64,000 bases of DNA from positions 1,674,001-1,738,000 of the forward strand of contig NZ_AP023055.1 in assembly GCF_019703835.1 (NCBI RefSeq). Reading direction: 5' to 3'. The stretch is from Thaumasiovibrio subtropicus (GTDB lineage Bacteria; Pseudomonadota; Gammaproteobacteria; Enterobacterales; Vibrionaceae). This document shows positions 34,097 through 43,400 of the stretch, piece by piece. The position numbers and the translations under genes were made by a program. Below the pieces are notes generated by a model. It was given only the letters and a program-made list of their open reading frames with translations, ran no database searches and had not been told where the DNA came from. Position 1 is the stretch's first letter; every line of letters begins with the position of its first letter.

Positions 34097-34561
34097 ATGA
34101 AAAACTTTTTGAAATCCGCTCTGGTTGCCTTGGCCTTTGCTTTCCCTGCCTTCGCAGCAGAAGAAACAGAGGCTTGGTACCTTTCAAATGGTGATGAGTA
34201 CTTAGTACAAGAAGCACTGCATGAATCACTTTATGCACTTTTGTCAATCTCGGAGGGCGATGAGGTCTCTGTTTATCTCTTCTTTGACGACGAAGACTGC
34301 CTCACCGAAGATGGTGATGTCTACGAGCACAACCCATTACTGATCAATGGCCAACTCGTCAAGATGTCACAGTATTGCGATGATATCCGTCGTTACTTCT
34401 TCCCATCATCTGAAGCAGGTAGAAAGCATCTTATTGATCAGTTCATTAAGAAAAATGTCGTCGAAATTAAGTCACACGATGACAGCTTCCGTACCCTGTT
34501 CTCAGCGAAAGGCTTTACCAAGCTCTACCGTAAGATGCTCTTCGAGAACGAAGCGATCTAA
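34097..34561 (+). CDS. Exported protein of unknown function
   Basis: 154 aa with a clear signal peptide (MKNFLKSALVALAFAFPAFA, cleavage about residue 20). The mature part is acidic (EGDE, FFDDEDC, EDGDV), with two Cys that could form a disulfide. No known motif. It is followed by its own terminator, so it is a single-gene transcript. Confidence 0.75.
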   Translation: MKNFLKSALVALAFAFPAFAAEETEAWYLSNGDEYLVQEALHESLYALLSISEGDEVSVYLFFDDEDCLTEDGDVYEHNPLLINGQLVKMSQYCDDIRRYFFPSSEAGRKHLIDQFIKKNVVEIKSHDDSFRTLFSAKGFTKLYRKMLFENEAI

Positions 34562-34587
34562 CTCGACGTTAGACAGCACACATGCAA

Positions 34588-34614
34588 GAAGCACCGCAAA
34601 TCGCGGTGCTTTTT
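34588..34614 (+). terminator. Terminator behind the exported protein gene
   Basis: AGCACCGC (34590-34597) pairs with GCGGTGCT (34603-34610) and is followed by TTTT. Confidence 0.85.
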
Positions 34615-34705
34615 ATTCTTTAACAGCCAGTTCACTCAAACCCGTGTCTGCATCATAATCGCGACGTAAGGTCACCCCCACGCCGCAGTCGCACCGCCTA
34701 TGGTT

Positions 34706-35305
34706 TTACCATCCGCGCATATCCAACTCATTGTGGATCAATGTGACACATTGCGAGGCAAATAGCATCTTAGGACCCAAACTGATCTTTTCTGTACCTA
34801 AACGCTTTAAGCTATTAAACGATTTCTTCGGCATGGGAATATGGTCAGTTAATAGGAAGCAAGGATTTGCAGCAATCTCTGCGTCACGCATAGGCTCGCC
34901 TTTTTTATCCATCATGTAGAGTTGATGGTCCTCTGACAGCTCTGCGACAAGCTTTTCAAAGCTGATCGTTCGCACCGTTAAGCCAGGCTCAACGTCTCGA
35001 CACTGCTCTTTACTCATACCCACTGACTTATCAAGGGCAGAGGCCACTTTTTTAAGTAACGCTTGCTCATGAAACCCACCGAGTTCCGTAAGGCGGTTTA
35101 CGTCAAACGTCACTGTTCGCGAGAAATCTTTCGTGCTCTCAAGCACCACATACACCATCACATCTTCACGATGAGATTGAGCGACGAACATCGCGTTCAT
35201 CAGCGTGTGCGCCATTATCTCACTGTGCGCATCCTCCCCCACTCCAGCCAGCATCTGCTGACTATCGGTCGATGCCGCGCGCGCGCGTAAAACAAAAGAT
35301 CGCAT
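34706..35305 (-). CDS. trmY: TrmY-type tRNA pseudouridine-54 N1-methyltransferase homologue (SPOUT)
   Basis: 199 aa. It begins MRSFVLRARAAS and contains AQSHREDVMVYVVLESTKDF, GGFHEQALLKKVASALD, LLTDHIPMPKKSF and LGPKMLFASQCVTLIHNELD, all characteristic of COG1901/TrmY, a SPOUT-fold methyltransferase. The archaeal enzyme makes N1-methylpseudouridine at tRNA position 54. Vibrios carry a homologue annotated as a putative pseudouridine methyltransferase, whose substrate is not settled. The ATG at 35305 is preferred (AGGA 8 bases upstream) over the GTG before it. Confidence 0.92.
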   Translation of the reverse strand: MRSFVLRARAASTDSQQMLAGVGEDAHSEIMAHTLMNAMFVAQSHREDVMVYVVLESTKDFSRTVTFDVNRLTELGGFHEQALLKKVASALDKSVGMSKEQCRDVEPGLTVRTISFEKLVAELSEDHQLYMMDKKGEPMRDAEIAANPCFLLTDHIPMPKKSFNSLKRLGTEKISLGPKMLFASQCVTLIHNELDMRGW

Positions 35306-35389
35306 CACTGTGTTCCTATCATTACCTATTCTAAACTGGCGCTACTTTACCGTAAGCGGCAGCATACGGCGACTATTACTGCACAGTAG

Positions 35390-35416
35390 AAAAAAGGCGG
35401 CGCTCACTGCGCCGCC
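35390..35416 (-). terminator. Orphan minus-strand terminator
   Basis: GGCGGCGC (35396-35403) pairs with GCGCCGCC (35409-35416); on the minus strand it is followed by T6. No intact minus-strand gene precedes it, which points to a lost small gene or a non-coding RNA. Confidence 0.75.
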
Positions 35417-35423
35417 AAAACGG

Positions 35424-35677
35424 TTAATGTAACTCAAACACCAAGGTGATCGCGGCCGTGTTTTGGTGACTTTCAGTAACTACTCGTGCGCGTTTTTTCA
35501 GTGATAAGACTGATAATTCGATCCTCACAGTAATGGATGCACAACATTTACTAGTTCAAATTTATTGAACACATCTAAATCAGTTAAATTAATCCTATGC
35601 ACTTCATTTACTTCACATATCCAATAATTTTTATTATTTAATTCAATAAATTTGAACAACACAATTTCAAGGACTAT
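35424..35677 (-). pseudogene. Possible remnant of a small AT-rich gene
   Basis: Two minus-strand open frames overlap: one from 35677 to a TGA at 35525 (51 codons, containing LFKFIELNNKNYWICEVNEV and NLTDLDVFNKFELVNVVHPL) and one from 35555 to a TAA at 35424 (44 codons, ending RARVVTESHQNTAAITLVFE plus LH). A single-base shift would join them into about 85 aa. The second ends 8 bases before the strong terminator. No clear start or ribosome site is seen, and the stretch is more AT-rich than its neighbours. This may be chance. Confidence 0.3.
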
Positions 35678-35947
35678 TCAGTCTCCAGTACCAAATATGC
35701 AACCATTCTCACAAACAAGACACTATTGAACCAAGATCACATAGGCAACACATCAACCAACTGATTAAATCATCACCTGCCATGACTTATATCAATAAGA
35801 CTCATAGCCAGATCCATAAGAATTTAGTTATGCACGACAAATACGGATTAGTGCCGGATTTTCAGTCAGTTATTTATGCGCCCTGCAAATATCAATATTA
35901 ATTGGGTGCACATCACCACCAGTCAGCTATCGGTAGGGAAATGAGAC

Positions 35948-37495
35948 ATGAGCGGTAATCGAAAGACGTACGCCTCCAATATCAACTTGATCTCCACAAC
36001 AACCCCAGAAAGTCATATCACTTATTGCAACGATCACTTTTGCCAAGTGGCGGGATATGAAAAACAGTCGTTGCTCGATCAGCCACATAACATGATTCGC
36101 CATCAGGATATGCCCAAGGCTGCATTCAAACAGATGTGGTCTTACATTCAAAATGGGAACAGTTGGATGGGTCTGGTTAAGAATCAATGTAAGGATAGCC
36201 AGCACTACTGGGTTTCGGCATTCGTGACGCCCATACATAACGCTCAAGGCGAGATACACGAATATCAGTCAGTGCGACACCTTCCTAACGACGACCAGAT
36301 AGCGCGCGCTGATACTCTCTATAAAGGGCTGCAGAAAAATGTCTCACCACGTCAATGGCGTATGTCTTGGCTCAAAGTGGCGGGTGCACTGCTACTCATT
36401 CAAAGCTTATTGTTACTCGGCATGACTATCGGCTCAGACAGTCTGCTCAGCACGTTTATCGGCTTACAAGCATTGGTGACCATCGGCATTGGTGTCGGTT
36501 TAGTCTTTTATCATCAACGCCACCAAACACTAGTTGAGCAAGCTAGACAGGCTTATCACAACCCACTGATGGAGCAGCCTTACACTGGCTATTTTGACGA
36601 CCATTCAGCCATCGAACTTGCGCTAATGATGAAGAAAGCGGAACTCCGCGCTGTGGCTGCTCGTGCATCCGAAACGACTGATCAAATTCTTCGCTCAGCG
36701 GAAGAAGAACAAGCCAACTGCGAATCAACGCAGCACAACCTCGCGAAGCAAAGCGATGATACTCAGACCATTGCCGCTGCAACTGAAGAGTTGTCTAGCT
36801 CGATCAACGATGTGGCAACCAATGCGGAATCCGCGGCGGAAAAAGCCTCGCAAACACATGATACGGCGACGCGTGGACTTGAGGTCATGCATTCAACAGA
36901 AAGTGCGATTGGTCATCTCAGCGAAAACCTTGATCAGTCACAGCACATCATCGAGCAGCTGTTACAGGAAACACAAACTATCGATGGTATTTTGGAGATC
37001 ATCACTGGGATAGCGGAACAAACAAACTTGTTGGCACTCAACGCCGCGATAGAAGCAGCCCGCGCTGGCAACGCTGGGCGTGGTTTTGCCGTTGTCGCCG
37101 ATGAAGTTCGCAATCTCTCGGAAAAAACGCGACTCTCTGTCACAGACATTCAAACCATGATTTCCAACTTGCAAGCCACAACAACACAAGCGACTGAGAT
37201 CATGCAGAAAGGACAAACACTCTCTGAAACCTGCCGCACCAATGCCACTCAGAGTGCGCAATCTTTCGAAGAGATTGTCACCAACATGGCGCAAATTACC
37301 GAGCGAAGCGGACAAATCTCCGTTGCGATGTTACAGCAATCCGCTGTCACTCAAGAAATCGCCGAAAACCTCCATGGCGTTAAAGCCACAACAGACAACA
37401 CGGTTGAACTCTCAGAAATTTCTGTCAACAACACGGAACATTTGGTGCAACGGCTGCAAAGTCTCTCTCGGCTTATTCATCAGTTCGAACAGTAA
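35948..37495 (+). CDS. Aer-like methyl-accepting chemotaxis protein with PAS domain
   Basis: 515 aa. The N-terminal PAS domain (about residues 10-115; [40 protein letters not shown]) is of the Aer type, which binds FAD and senses redox. Two hydrophobic helices (about 137-185) form a membrane hairpin. The signalling domain has the hairpin tip [20 protein letters not shown] and [18 protein letters not shown]. It should couple to CheA/CheW to steer swimming. Single gene with its own terminator. Confidence 0.94.
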   Translation: MSGNRKTYASNINLISTTTPESHITYCNDHFCQVAGYEKQSLLDQPHNMIRHQDMPKAAFKQMWSYIQNGNSWMGLVKNQCKDSQHYWVSAFVTPIHNAQGEIHEYQSVRHLPNDDQIARADTLYKGLQKNVSPRQWRMSWLKVAGALLLIQSLLLLGMTIGSDSLLSTFIGLQALVTIGIGVGLVFYHQRHQTLVEQARQAYHNPLMEQPYTGYFDDHSAIELALMMKKAELRAVAARASETTDQILRSAEEEQANCESTQHNLAKQSDDTQTIAAATEELSSSINDVATNAESAAEKASQTHDTATRGLEVMHSTESAIGHLSENLDQSQHIIEQLLQETQTIDGILEIITGIAEQTNLLALNAAIEAARAGNAGRGFAVVADEVRNLSEKTRLSVTDIQTMISNLQATTTQATEIMQKGQTLSETCRTNATQSAQSFEEIVTNMAQITERSGQISVAMLQQSAVTQEIAENLHGVKATTDNTVELSEISVNNTEHLVQRLQSLSRLIHQFEQ

Positions 37496-37502
37496 AGTGC
37501 AA

Positions 37503-37527
37503 AAAGGGCGAGTCCCTCTCGCCCTTT
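37503..37527. terminator. Bidirectional terminator between convergent genes
   Basis: AAAGGGCGAG pairs with CTCGCCCTTT (10 bp). It lies 7 bases after the chemoreceptor stop and 10 bases from the end of the convergent HD-GYP gene. Confidence 0.85.
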
Positions 37528-37537
37528 CAATCCTCTG

Positions 37538-40390
37538 CTATATCGTCGCTGCAGGCTGTGTGGTGGATGGCAAGAACTCAGTAATATCTACCGTATCGAT
37601 TTGCGATTTCTTCATATATTGCTCTGCATACTGCTGATAAATACCTTCTTCCAAAAATAACCTAAACAGATCTTTATCAAGGTGCTCTTCTTCGACCATG
37701 AAGTACATAATGCGTAACGCCTCAGTCAGTGTTTTCCCTTTCTTATAGGGGCGATCTGACGCAGTCAACGCTTCAAACACATCGGCGATTGCCATCATGC
37801 GCGCCGTTAATGACATTTGCTCGCCCCTCAGCCCTCTTGGGTACCCAGTGCCATCCATCTTTTCATGATGCCCTCCGGCAATGTCTGGTACTGCCGCAAG
37901 ATGGGGAGGGAAAGGGAGTTCTTCAAGCATAAGAATCGTTTGAACAATGTGGTCATTTATTTTATGCCGCTCTTCGTTATTCAAGGTGCCACGCCGAATA
38001 CTCAAGTTATAGAGCTCGCCACTATTTTGCATTAACGCTAGGGGAGTTAAATTGAAGCGTGCGTAGCGCGATTGGTCAACCTCGCTATTATGCGTGATAC
38101 AGTGCTCCGGTTTGTTCGCGAGTAGAGGCTCTTGGGTAGGGAGCTCTGGTGCCGGTGCAGTGTAACGCTGCAATGCAAGGTGCCCGACACCCAATCGGTC
38201 ATTCAGGGTTCTTGTCCATGTTTGTTTACCGATATCCTCCAATCTCGCGATGTCTGCGTCAGACATAAACTCGCCACCGACATTGCATTTAGCCACGAAG
38301 GCAAACTGCTCATCATACTCAGCCCATCGCTGCTTCAAATCAAGATAACTCACAGGTTTACCGTTAGCTAATGCCTGCCAATAGGCGACTTCCGCATCAC
38401 GTTTTAAGACTTCAAACCGCATCCTGATCTCATGAATCCGGTCATAAATCGTTTCTAACTTTGTTGCTTTATCCACTATGTACTCGGGGGTAGTCACTTT
38501 TCCGCAATCGTGAAGCCAAGATGCGACAAAGAGCTCTTCCCACTGTGTTTCATTGAGATTAAAGTCTTCAAACTTGCCGCCTCGTTGACGCTGTGCTGAT
38601 TGCGCCAACATTTTTGTTAATGCCGGTACACGTTCACAATGCTTACCCGTGTAGGGTGACTTGGCATCGATCGCCTTCGCTATCAAGCGAATAAAGGCAT
38701 GCATCAATGCCTTTTGGTGTTCTACTAACTGGCGGTTTTCGATCGCGACGGTAATGACACCGCTGAGCGCTTCCAAAAAGGATAATTGCTGTGGATTAAC
38801 TTCGACACCGGAAGCATCGTGGAACACCATCAATCCCACTCTCTCCCCTTCTTTATTCATCAATGGGCAAGCAAGATAAGAGTACGATTCTCCCTCAACC
38901 GTAAATGGACCTTGCGCAACACGCGTCAGTGATGCCAATGCAGCCTGCAAGGGGTGTTCGACATCATCAATGCAAGCCGGCATCTTTAACCACGACCCTC
39001 GCGAGGCAACGACAGTCATTTTATCGTCTTCTTTGAGATAGATTGCCGCGGCTGGCTTTTTGGAAATCAAAATAAGCTCTTCTAGATACAAGCCAATCAA
39101 TCGCTGGAAGTTGTCTTCTTTCCCAACCATCGCGGAAACGTTGGCAAACTGCTCAATGGTTTGCTGCAACTGATGGGTGGTATGACTTAGCTGGTACACT
39201 TCAAGCACATTGGAATTCACCCGAGACGCGCGATCAAAATCAAAACCCATGATGGCCTCACTTTGACGTTTAAGCGCGTTCAATGGCCGAGAGATAAAGC
39301 CAGAAACCCATAGGGCGACAGGAATCGACAACACAATAATGAAAAATGAGATAAGAATTGTCGCGTCGCGGCTTGCTTTTGCCTCACTTAATAGTTCGTC
39401 GGTCGGCGTCACAATCGCTAGCGATACATCCGCAATCCCCAAATGCAACGTTTTGAGATCGGTACGCCAACTCACTCCCTCTTGCTGCACATGACGTACC
39501 CCTTCTTCGGTTACGCCAGCAAGGTCTCGAATGACAGGGTGAGAACTTTCACTAAGACGTTGCAGGCCATCGCCTGCTTCATTCAATAGCATCTGTGGAT
39601 CACTGTGTGCTAACAGATACTGTCTCGGGCCAAAGAGTAAGACTTCGGTATTTGGCGAAAACACCTGCCCCTCGAGTTGCGCAGACAATCGCGATAAGGC
39701 GATATCAACCCCGACAACCTGATGTTTATCTACACTGGTTTGGGCGAGGGTAAAACCGATATCTTTGCCGGTAAAAAAACGATACGGCGGGGTCACAATC
39801 ACCCCTTGCTCGCTCCGAGCCATGCGATACCATGTGCGTTCGCGGGGATCATAAGGGTACGGACGAGGTGGTGTCGCGAGCTGCTCGCGCACCTTGGAAA
39901 AAAAGCGTATTTCACCCGTCCCTTGATTCACCGTGTTAACCATCAACGCGGCTTCTGGTGGCGCAGCAACTTGCGCTCGCTCTTCATCGTCATTTAAGGC
40001 GCGCACTAGGTAGAAGTTCCCCGCTCCATCACCCATATACATGGCGGTCAAGGCATCGTGCTTTTCAAGCACCGCTTGAAAATAGGTCAGCCAACGATGC
40101 TCTTGACGCATGATCTCTTCAATAGAAGGCGCAAATGCCCCCAGCGCAGCGGTGGCAGAAAGCGCGCCATTCAACAACGCTTGTGTTTCAACCTGTATTT
40201 TTTCAGTCACCGTTTCGAACAAAACATGTTGATTACTTTCGACAATTCGGCTGGTTTTAACATAATTGAAAGTCGCAACTGAAAGGCCAGACAGGCACAA
40301 AACCAGAATCATGATTGTGGCGATATGTATCTGAAGCGGGAAGCGTTGCTGTTTCAATGTTGAGAAGGCACTGTTAAGCATTTTATCCAT
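37538..40390 (-). CDS. Large membrane HD-GYP protein with Cache, HAMP and GAF domains
   Basis: 950 aa. A transmembrane helix (about residues 21-43), a dCache-like periplasmic sensor (about 50-330; DPRERTWYRMARSEQGVIVTPPY), a second helix (about 340-365) and HAMP region, then a GAF-like domain (about 420-570). The HD-GYP domain has HDCGK about residue 630 and HHEKMDGTGYP about 840. The 209 residues between these motifs compare with about 56 in the HD-GYP protein at 54497, so about 150 residues are inserted after the HD motif. Catalytic residues look intact. Likely a c-di-GMP phosphodiesterase controlled by an external ligand. Confidence 0.92.
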   Translation of the reverse strand: MDKMLNSAFSTLKQQRFPLQIHIATIMILVLCLSGLSVATFNYVKTSRIVESNQHVLFETVTEKIQVETQALLNGALSATAALGAFAPSIEEIMRQEHRWLTYFQAVLEKHDALTAMYMGDGAGNFYLVRALNDDEERAQVAAPPEAALMVNTVNQGTGEIRFFSKVREQLATPPRPYPYDPRERTWYRMARSEQGVIVTPPYRFFTGKDIGFTLAQTSVDKHQVVGVDIALSRLSAQLEGQVFSPNTEVLLFGPRQYLLAHSDPQMLLNEAGDGLQRLSESSHPVIRDLAGVTEEGVRHVQQEGVSWRTDLKTLHLGIADVSLAIVTPTDELLSEAKASRDATILISFFIIVLSIPVALWVSGFISRPLNALKRQSEAIMGFDFDRASRVNSNVLEVYQLSHTTHQLQQTIEQFANVSAMVGKEDNFQRLIGLYLEELILISKKPAAAIYLKEDDKMTVVASRGSWLKMPACIDDVEHPLQAALASLTRVAQGPFTVEGESYSYLACPLMNKEGERVGLMVFHDASGVEVNPQQLSFLEALSGVITVAIENRQLVEHQKALMHAFIRLIAKAIDAKSPYTGKHCERVPALTKMLAQSAQRQRGGKFEDFNLNETQWEELFVASWLHDCGKVTTPEYIVDKATKLETIYDRIHEIRMRFEVLKRDAEVAYWQALANGKPVSYLDLKQRWAEYDEQFAFVAKCNVGGEFMSDADIARLEDIGKQTWTRTLNDRLGVGHLALQRYTAPAPELPTQEPLLANKPEHCITHNSEVDQSRYARFNLTPLALMQNSGELYNLSIRRGTLNNEERHKINDHIVQTILMLEELPFPPHLAAVPDIAGGHHEKMDGTGYPRGLRGEQMSLTARMMAIADVFEALTASDRPYKKGKTLTEALRIMYFMVEEEHLDKDLFRLFLEEGIYQQYAEQYMKKSQIDTVDITEFLPSTTQPAATI

Positions 40391-40543
40391 ACCTGCTTGA
40401 TTCTACTTACTTTATAGCCTAGTTCATTCCCGCCATTCTGCGCCCTTTCATTATGCAAACTGTTACGTTTACGCCGCGCCAATCAAAAGAAAAGGCAGCA
40501 CTTGGCTGCCTCCTCCCCCTTGCCGCCCGTTATTCGGCAAAGT

Positions 40544-41008
40544 TTAATTGATAACCCATTGGCCATCGGCACTGTTTAACACCACCTGTTGCGGCAAACT
40601 GCCATCGTAAAACCAGATTTCAGCTAAGTAGCGCATCTCTACCTCGCACAATGCTAACGCGATCTCTGCTTTACCCTCATTCAATGCCGTCGATGCAATC
40701 TTTGAGTTGTAATGAGGGACAAGGTCTCCATTCTCTGCCTCCGTGTAGGCTTCATACACCGTCAGGTAAGCGCGCTCAGTCGTGGTCGCAGAGATATCAA
40801 CCGTTAAAGTAGACATGGCGATCGGGTCATAGTCAGTGCCTTCCGGTGCGATCAAATCGCGTGTTTGAATAACCTCTGCCGATGGCGTTGGTGCCACGGG
40901 GGCTGGTGCAACCGGAGAGGTACCAATATCACCGCCACCGCCGCCTCCACCACCACATCCAACGAGAGTAAACATCATCGCAGTACTTACTAGTAATTGA
41001 ATATTCAT
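40544..41008 (-). CDS. Small lipoprotein with poly-glycine linker
   Basis: 154 aa. The lipobox TLVGC (Cys18) is directly followed by eight Gly and a Pro/Ala/Val linker (APAPVAPTPSAE), then a beta-rich domain of about 100 residues. This is a typical surface lipoprotein layout with a flexible tether. It is 10 bases downstream of the LruC gene and in the same direction, so the two are probably one operon. No known domain recognised. Confidence 0.8.
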   Translation of the reverse strand: MNIQLLVSTAMMFTLVGCGGGGGGGGDIGTSPVAPAPVAPTPSAEVIQTRDLIAPEGTDYDPIAMSTLTVDISATTTERAYLTVYEAYTEAENGDLVPHYNSKIASTALNEGKAEIALALCEVEMRYLAEIWFYDGSLPQQVVLNSADGQWVIN

Positions 41009-41018
41009 GACGGGCTCC

Positions 41019-43157
41019 TTACTCTACAAAAATTTTGCCGTTGGTGAAGTTCATGTACCAATCGAGGTTTTCTTTATTGCCCGACTCACAGTACTGTTCG
41101 AAATCTGGATACGCTTGCAGCAAATCGACGCGCTCTTGCGGCCACTGCCATTCGTCATACACCATGATGGCCCATGGCAGATTGTTGGCTGTTAAGAAAT
41201 AACGACCAGCACTGGCGTCACTGCTGTCGTCCCCTTGCTGAAAGTAACTCGTATTGAATTTTTCCGTCGGTGCTTTATTGGGCAGGTGCACTTCCATCGA
41301 GCGTCCAGGTAGCTCACTAAAGATGCTGCCGTGATAGCGATTTTCCGTTGCAAAAATAAAGGGGTCATAAGGCATATCACCAATCGTCCCTGTATCGACC
41401 GGATTGTTAAAGCTGACATGGAGTTCAAATGGGACCTTGCTGCCCTTATTGCAATTTGCTTGCGTTTTGAAGAACTGACACTCGCTATTCACGGCCGTCT
41501 TGGTGTTATCAAAAATAATGAAGCTCGCATCAGAGGTACCAGACTCTAAGTTCGCACTCGTCTGCTGTACGCCATCAATGATCAAGCGTGTACGCGTCAG
41601 ATCAATATTCTCTGGCGCAACGCCGGGAATCCGCACCGCAAATCCATTGTGATAATCGGCACCCACCGCCACCAACTCTCCATGGACTTTGGTCTTCGCG
41701 ACCATGCCTTCTTTAAGGGTTTCAGTCACACCATAACGAACCACGACATCATTGAGATCAAAGTCATCCACTAACGGCCAGTTATCTTCGTAGGCGAGTG
41801 TCACCAAACTCGACTCGGACGGAAAATAGCGTCTTGTGGTATCGACATCATCAATCACAACCGCTTGATCTTCGACTTCACCGGATTTGGCACCACCGTC
41901 AAAAGAGAGGCCTGTTTGATTGGAGATACGAAAACGTGCCCAAGTGTCCCCGGCTACCGCATCAATCGGCACCTCTATCACGCGAACATTATTGCCTGCT
42001 GAAACCGTCGTATCTGACAACACCTGTTCAGACTCGCTGAAAGTACCATCTTGGTTCCAATCCACCCAAGCAACAACGTAGCCTGTGCTATTGGCATACA
42101 TATTTATAATACTATCGAGGCCCGGTTCAATCGCACTGACAATCGCTGCACCGCCTTCATCATTCTCACCGACATCGTCATCCGCGAGTTTTAATTGCGC
42201 GTCGGGATTGTCAGGATCCACCGTGTTATCGGCCGCTGTGGTTCCTAAATCGCCATCAGGCTTTGCAACACCAAACCAAATCGCGTCATCAATTTCATGA
42301 CGAGGGCCATTGGATTTTAGCGTTGTCGAGTAAGAGTCCGGCGCATCACCAAAGTCAAAACCAGAGTCTTCGTCAATGATTGGTGCTTGAGCACAGCGTG
42401 CACCATCATTTTTAGTCGAAAACGGGCCGGCTGCGAACATCTCCGCAGTCACATCATTCGGGTCACGATCTGCACCAAGGTTGATACGAAAAATAAAGCC
42501 ATCACTGTTGCGCGACATGTAATAGTTACCGTCCACATCGAAATAGCCCGCACCGAAAGTGCCTGTCACACCCGTATCACCCACACTGGTTGCTTCACCC
42601 GTGGTCAAATCAAACTGGTGCAAAATGCCTGTTTTGTTATCAACACCGTACATTTGGCTATCAACCGGGTTAATGGCAAAATCGGTCAACTGTACCGAAG
42701 CATTACTGGTAATGCGTTGCGCAGTGAGTTGCGCTTCAGGATCACTGTCTAACGGTGCCAACGGAATTTTGTATAAGCCAATGCCCTTGCGGTAGAGATA
42801 ATAGTGATGCTCATATACATCCCCGACGAAGAAATGATCGTTGGCTGGCAATCCTGACACGTTCAAGTATTGCACTTTAAAGTCATCACCTAGACGCACC
42901 ACACGGAGATCATCGGTTGCGTAGGCATACATATAGCGGTCAGTAAAGTTAAACCCTACGGCATTCACGCCACTGTTAGTGCCGAGATCACTGGCGAGAA
43001 CATTGCTGCTGCCTGAGAGTAAATTGACGCCATACACTGAAGCTGGCGCGCCTTGGAAAAGAAAGGCCTTGCTAGGGCAGGAATCGAACGGACCAGCTAT
43101 TGCTGTATGACTTACCGCTAATGCGACCGTGCCAAGGATGAAAGTAGACTTTTTCAT
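41019..43157 (-). CDS. LruC-domain exported protein
   Basis: 712 aa from the ATG at 43157, which has AAGGAGC 5 bases upstream and yields a clean signal peptide (MKKSTFILGTVALAVSHTAIAG). After a beta-propeller-like first third (repeats such as DFAINPVDSQMYGVDNKTG) comes FGDAPDSYST and a GEVED-type domain ending SGEVEDQAVVIDD. The last 280 residues form the LruC domain (DFDLNDVVVRYG, GFAVRIPGV, NLPWAIMVYDEWQWPQE). LruC proteins are exported and found in marine and predatory bacteria; the function is unknown. Partner of the lipoprotein encoded downstream. Confidence 0.88.
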   Translation of the reverse strand: MKKSTFILGTVALAVSHTAIAGPFDSCPSKAFLFQGAPASVYGVNLLSGSSNVLASDLGTNSGVNAVGFNFTDRYMYAYATDDLRVVRLGDDFKVQYLNVSGLPANDHFFVGDVYEHHYYLYRKGIGLYKIPLAPLDSDPEAQLTAQRITSNASVQLTDFAINPVDSQMYGVDNKTGILHQFDLTTGEATSVGDTGVTGTFGAGYFDVDGNYYMSRNSDGFIFRINLGADRDPNDVTAEMFAAGPFSTKNDGARCAQAPIIDEDSGFDFGDAPDSYSTTLKSNGPRHEIDDAIWFGVAKPDGDLGTTAADNTVDPDNPDAQLKLADDDVGENDEGGAAIVSAIEPGLDSIINMYANSTGYVVAWVDWNQDGTFSESEQVLSDTTVSAGNNVRVIEVPIDAVAGDTWARFRISNQTGLSFDGGAKSGEVEDQAVVIDDVDTTRRYFPSESSLVTLAYEDNWPLVDDFDLNDVVVRYGVTETLKEGMVAKTKVHGELVAVGADYHNGFAVRIPGVAPENIDLTRTRLIIDGVQQTSANLESGTSDASFIIFDNTKTAVNSECQFFKTQANCNKGSKVPFELHVSFNNPVDTGTIGDMPYDPFIFATENRYHGSIFSELPGRSMEVHLPNKAPTEKFNTSYFQQGDDSSDASAGRYFLTANNLPWAIMVYDEWQWPQERVDLLQAYPDFEQYCESGNKENLDWYMNFTNGKIFVE

Positions 43158-43400
43158 AACGGGCTCCTTGATAAAGTTGCATATCAAAGAGCAAGCGGGA
43201 TGCCAAAAGAGCAATTTTATTGCGTTTCCAATAAAATCAGCCCCTTAAAGAAACAGTCTCAATATTGAGGACATAATCGCGATTTTGATTTTGCAATTTG
43301 AAAGAGCTATTACTCTAATTTTGAGCAGTTTGGCGATGGCACAGCAGTGTATTTGTCCACTCACAGCGCGACAGTTTGTATAAAAACAAAGCGTTAACGT

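Larger units (their letters stand above)
35306..35947. other. Intergenic region with orphan terminator and possible gene remnant
   Basis: About 640 AT-rich bases. A strong minus-strand terminator (35390-35416) follows two overlapping short open frames (35424-35677) that look like a decayed small gene. The rest (35680-35947) shows nothing I can name. Confidence 0.5.
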
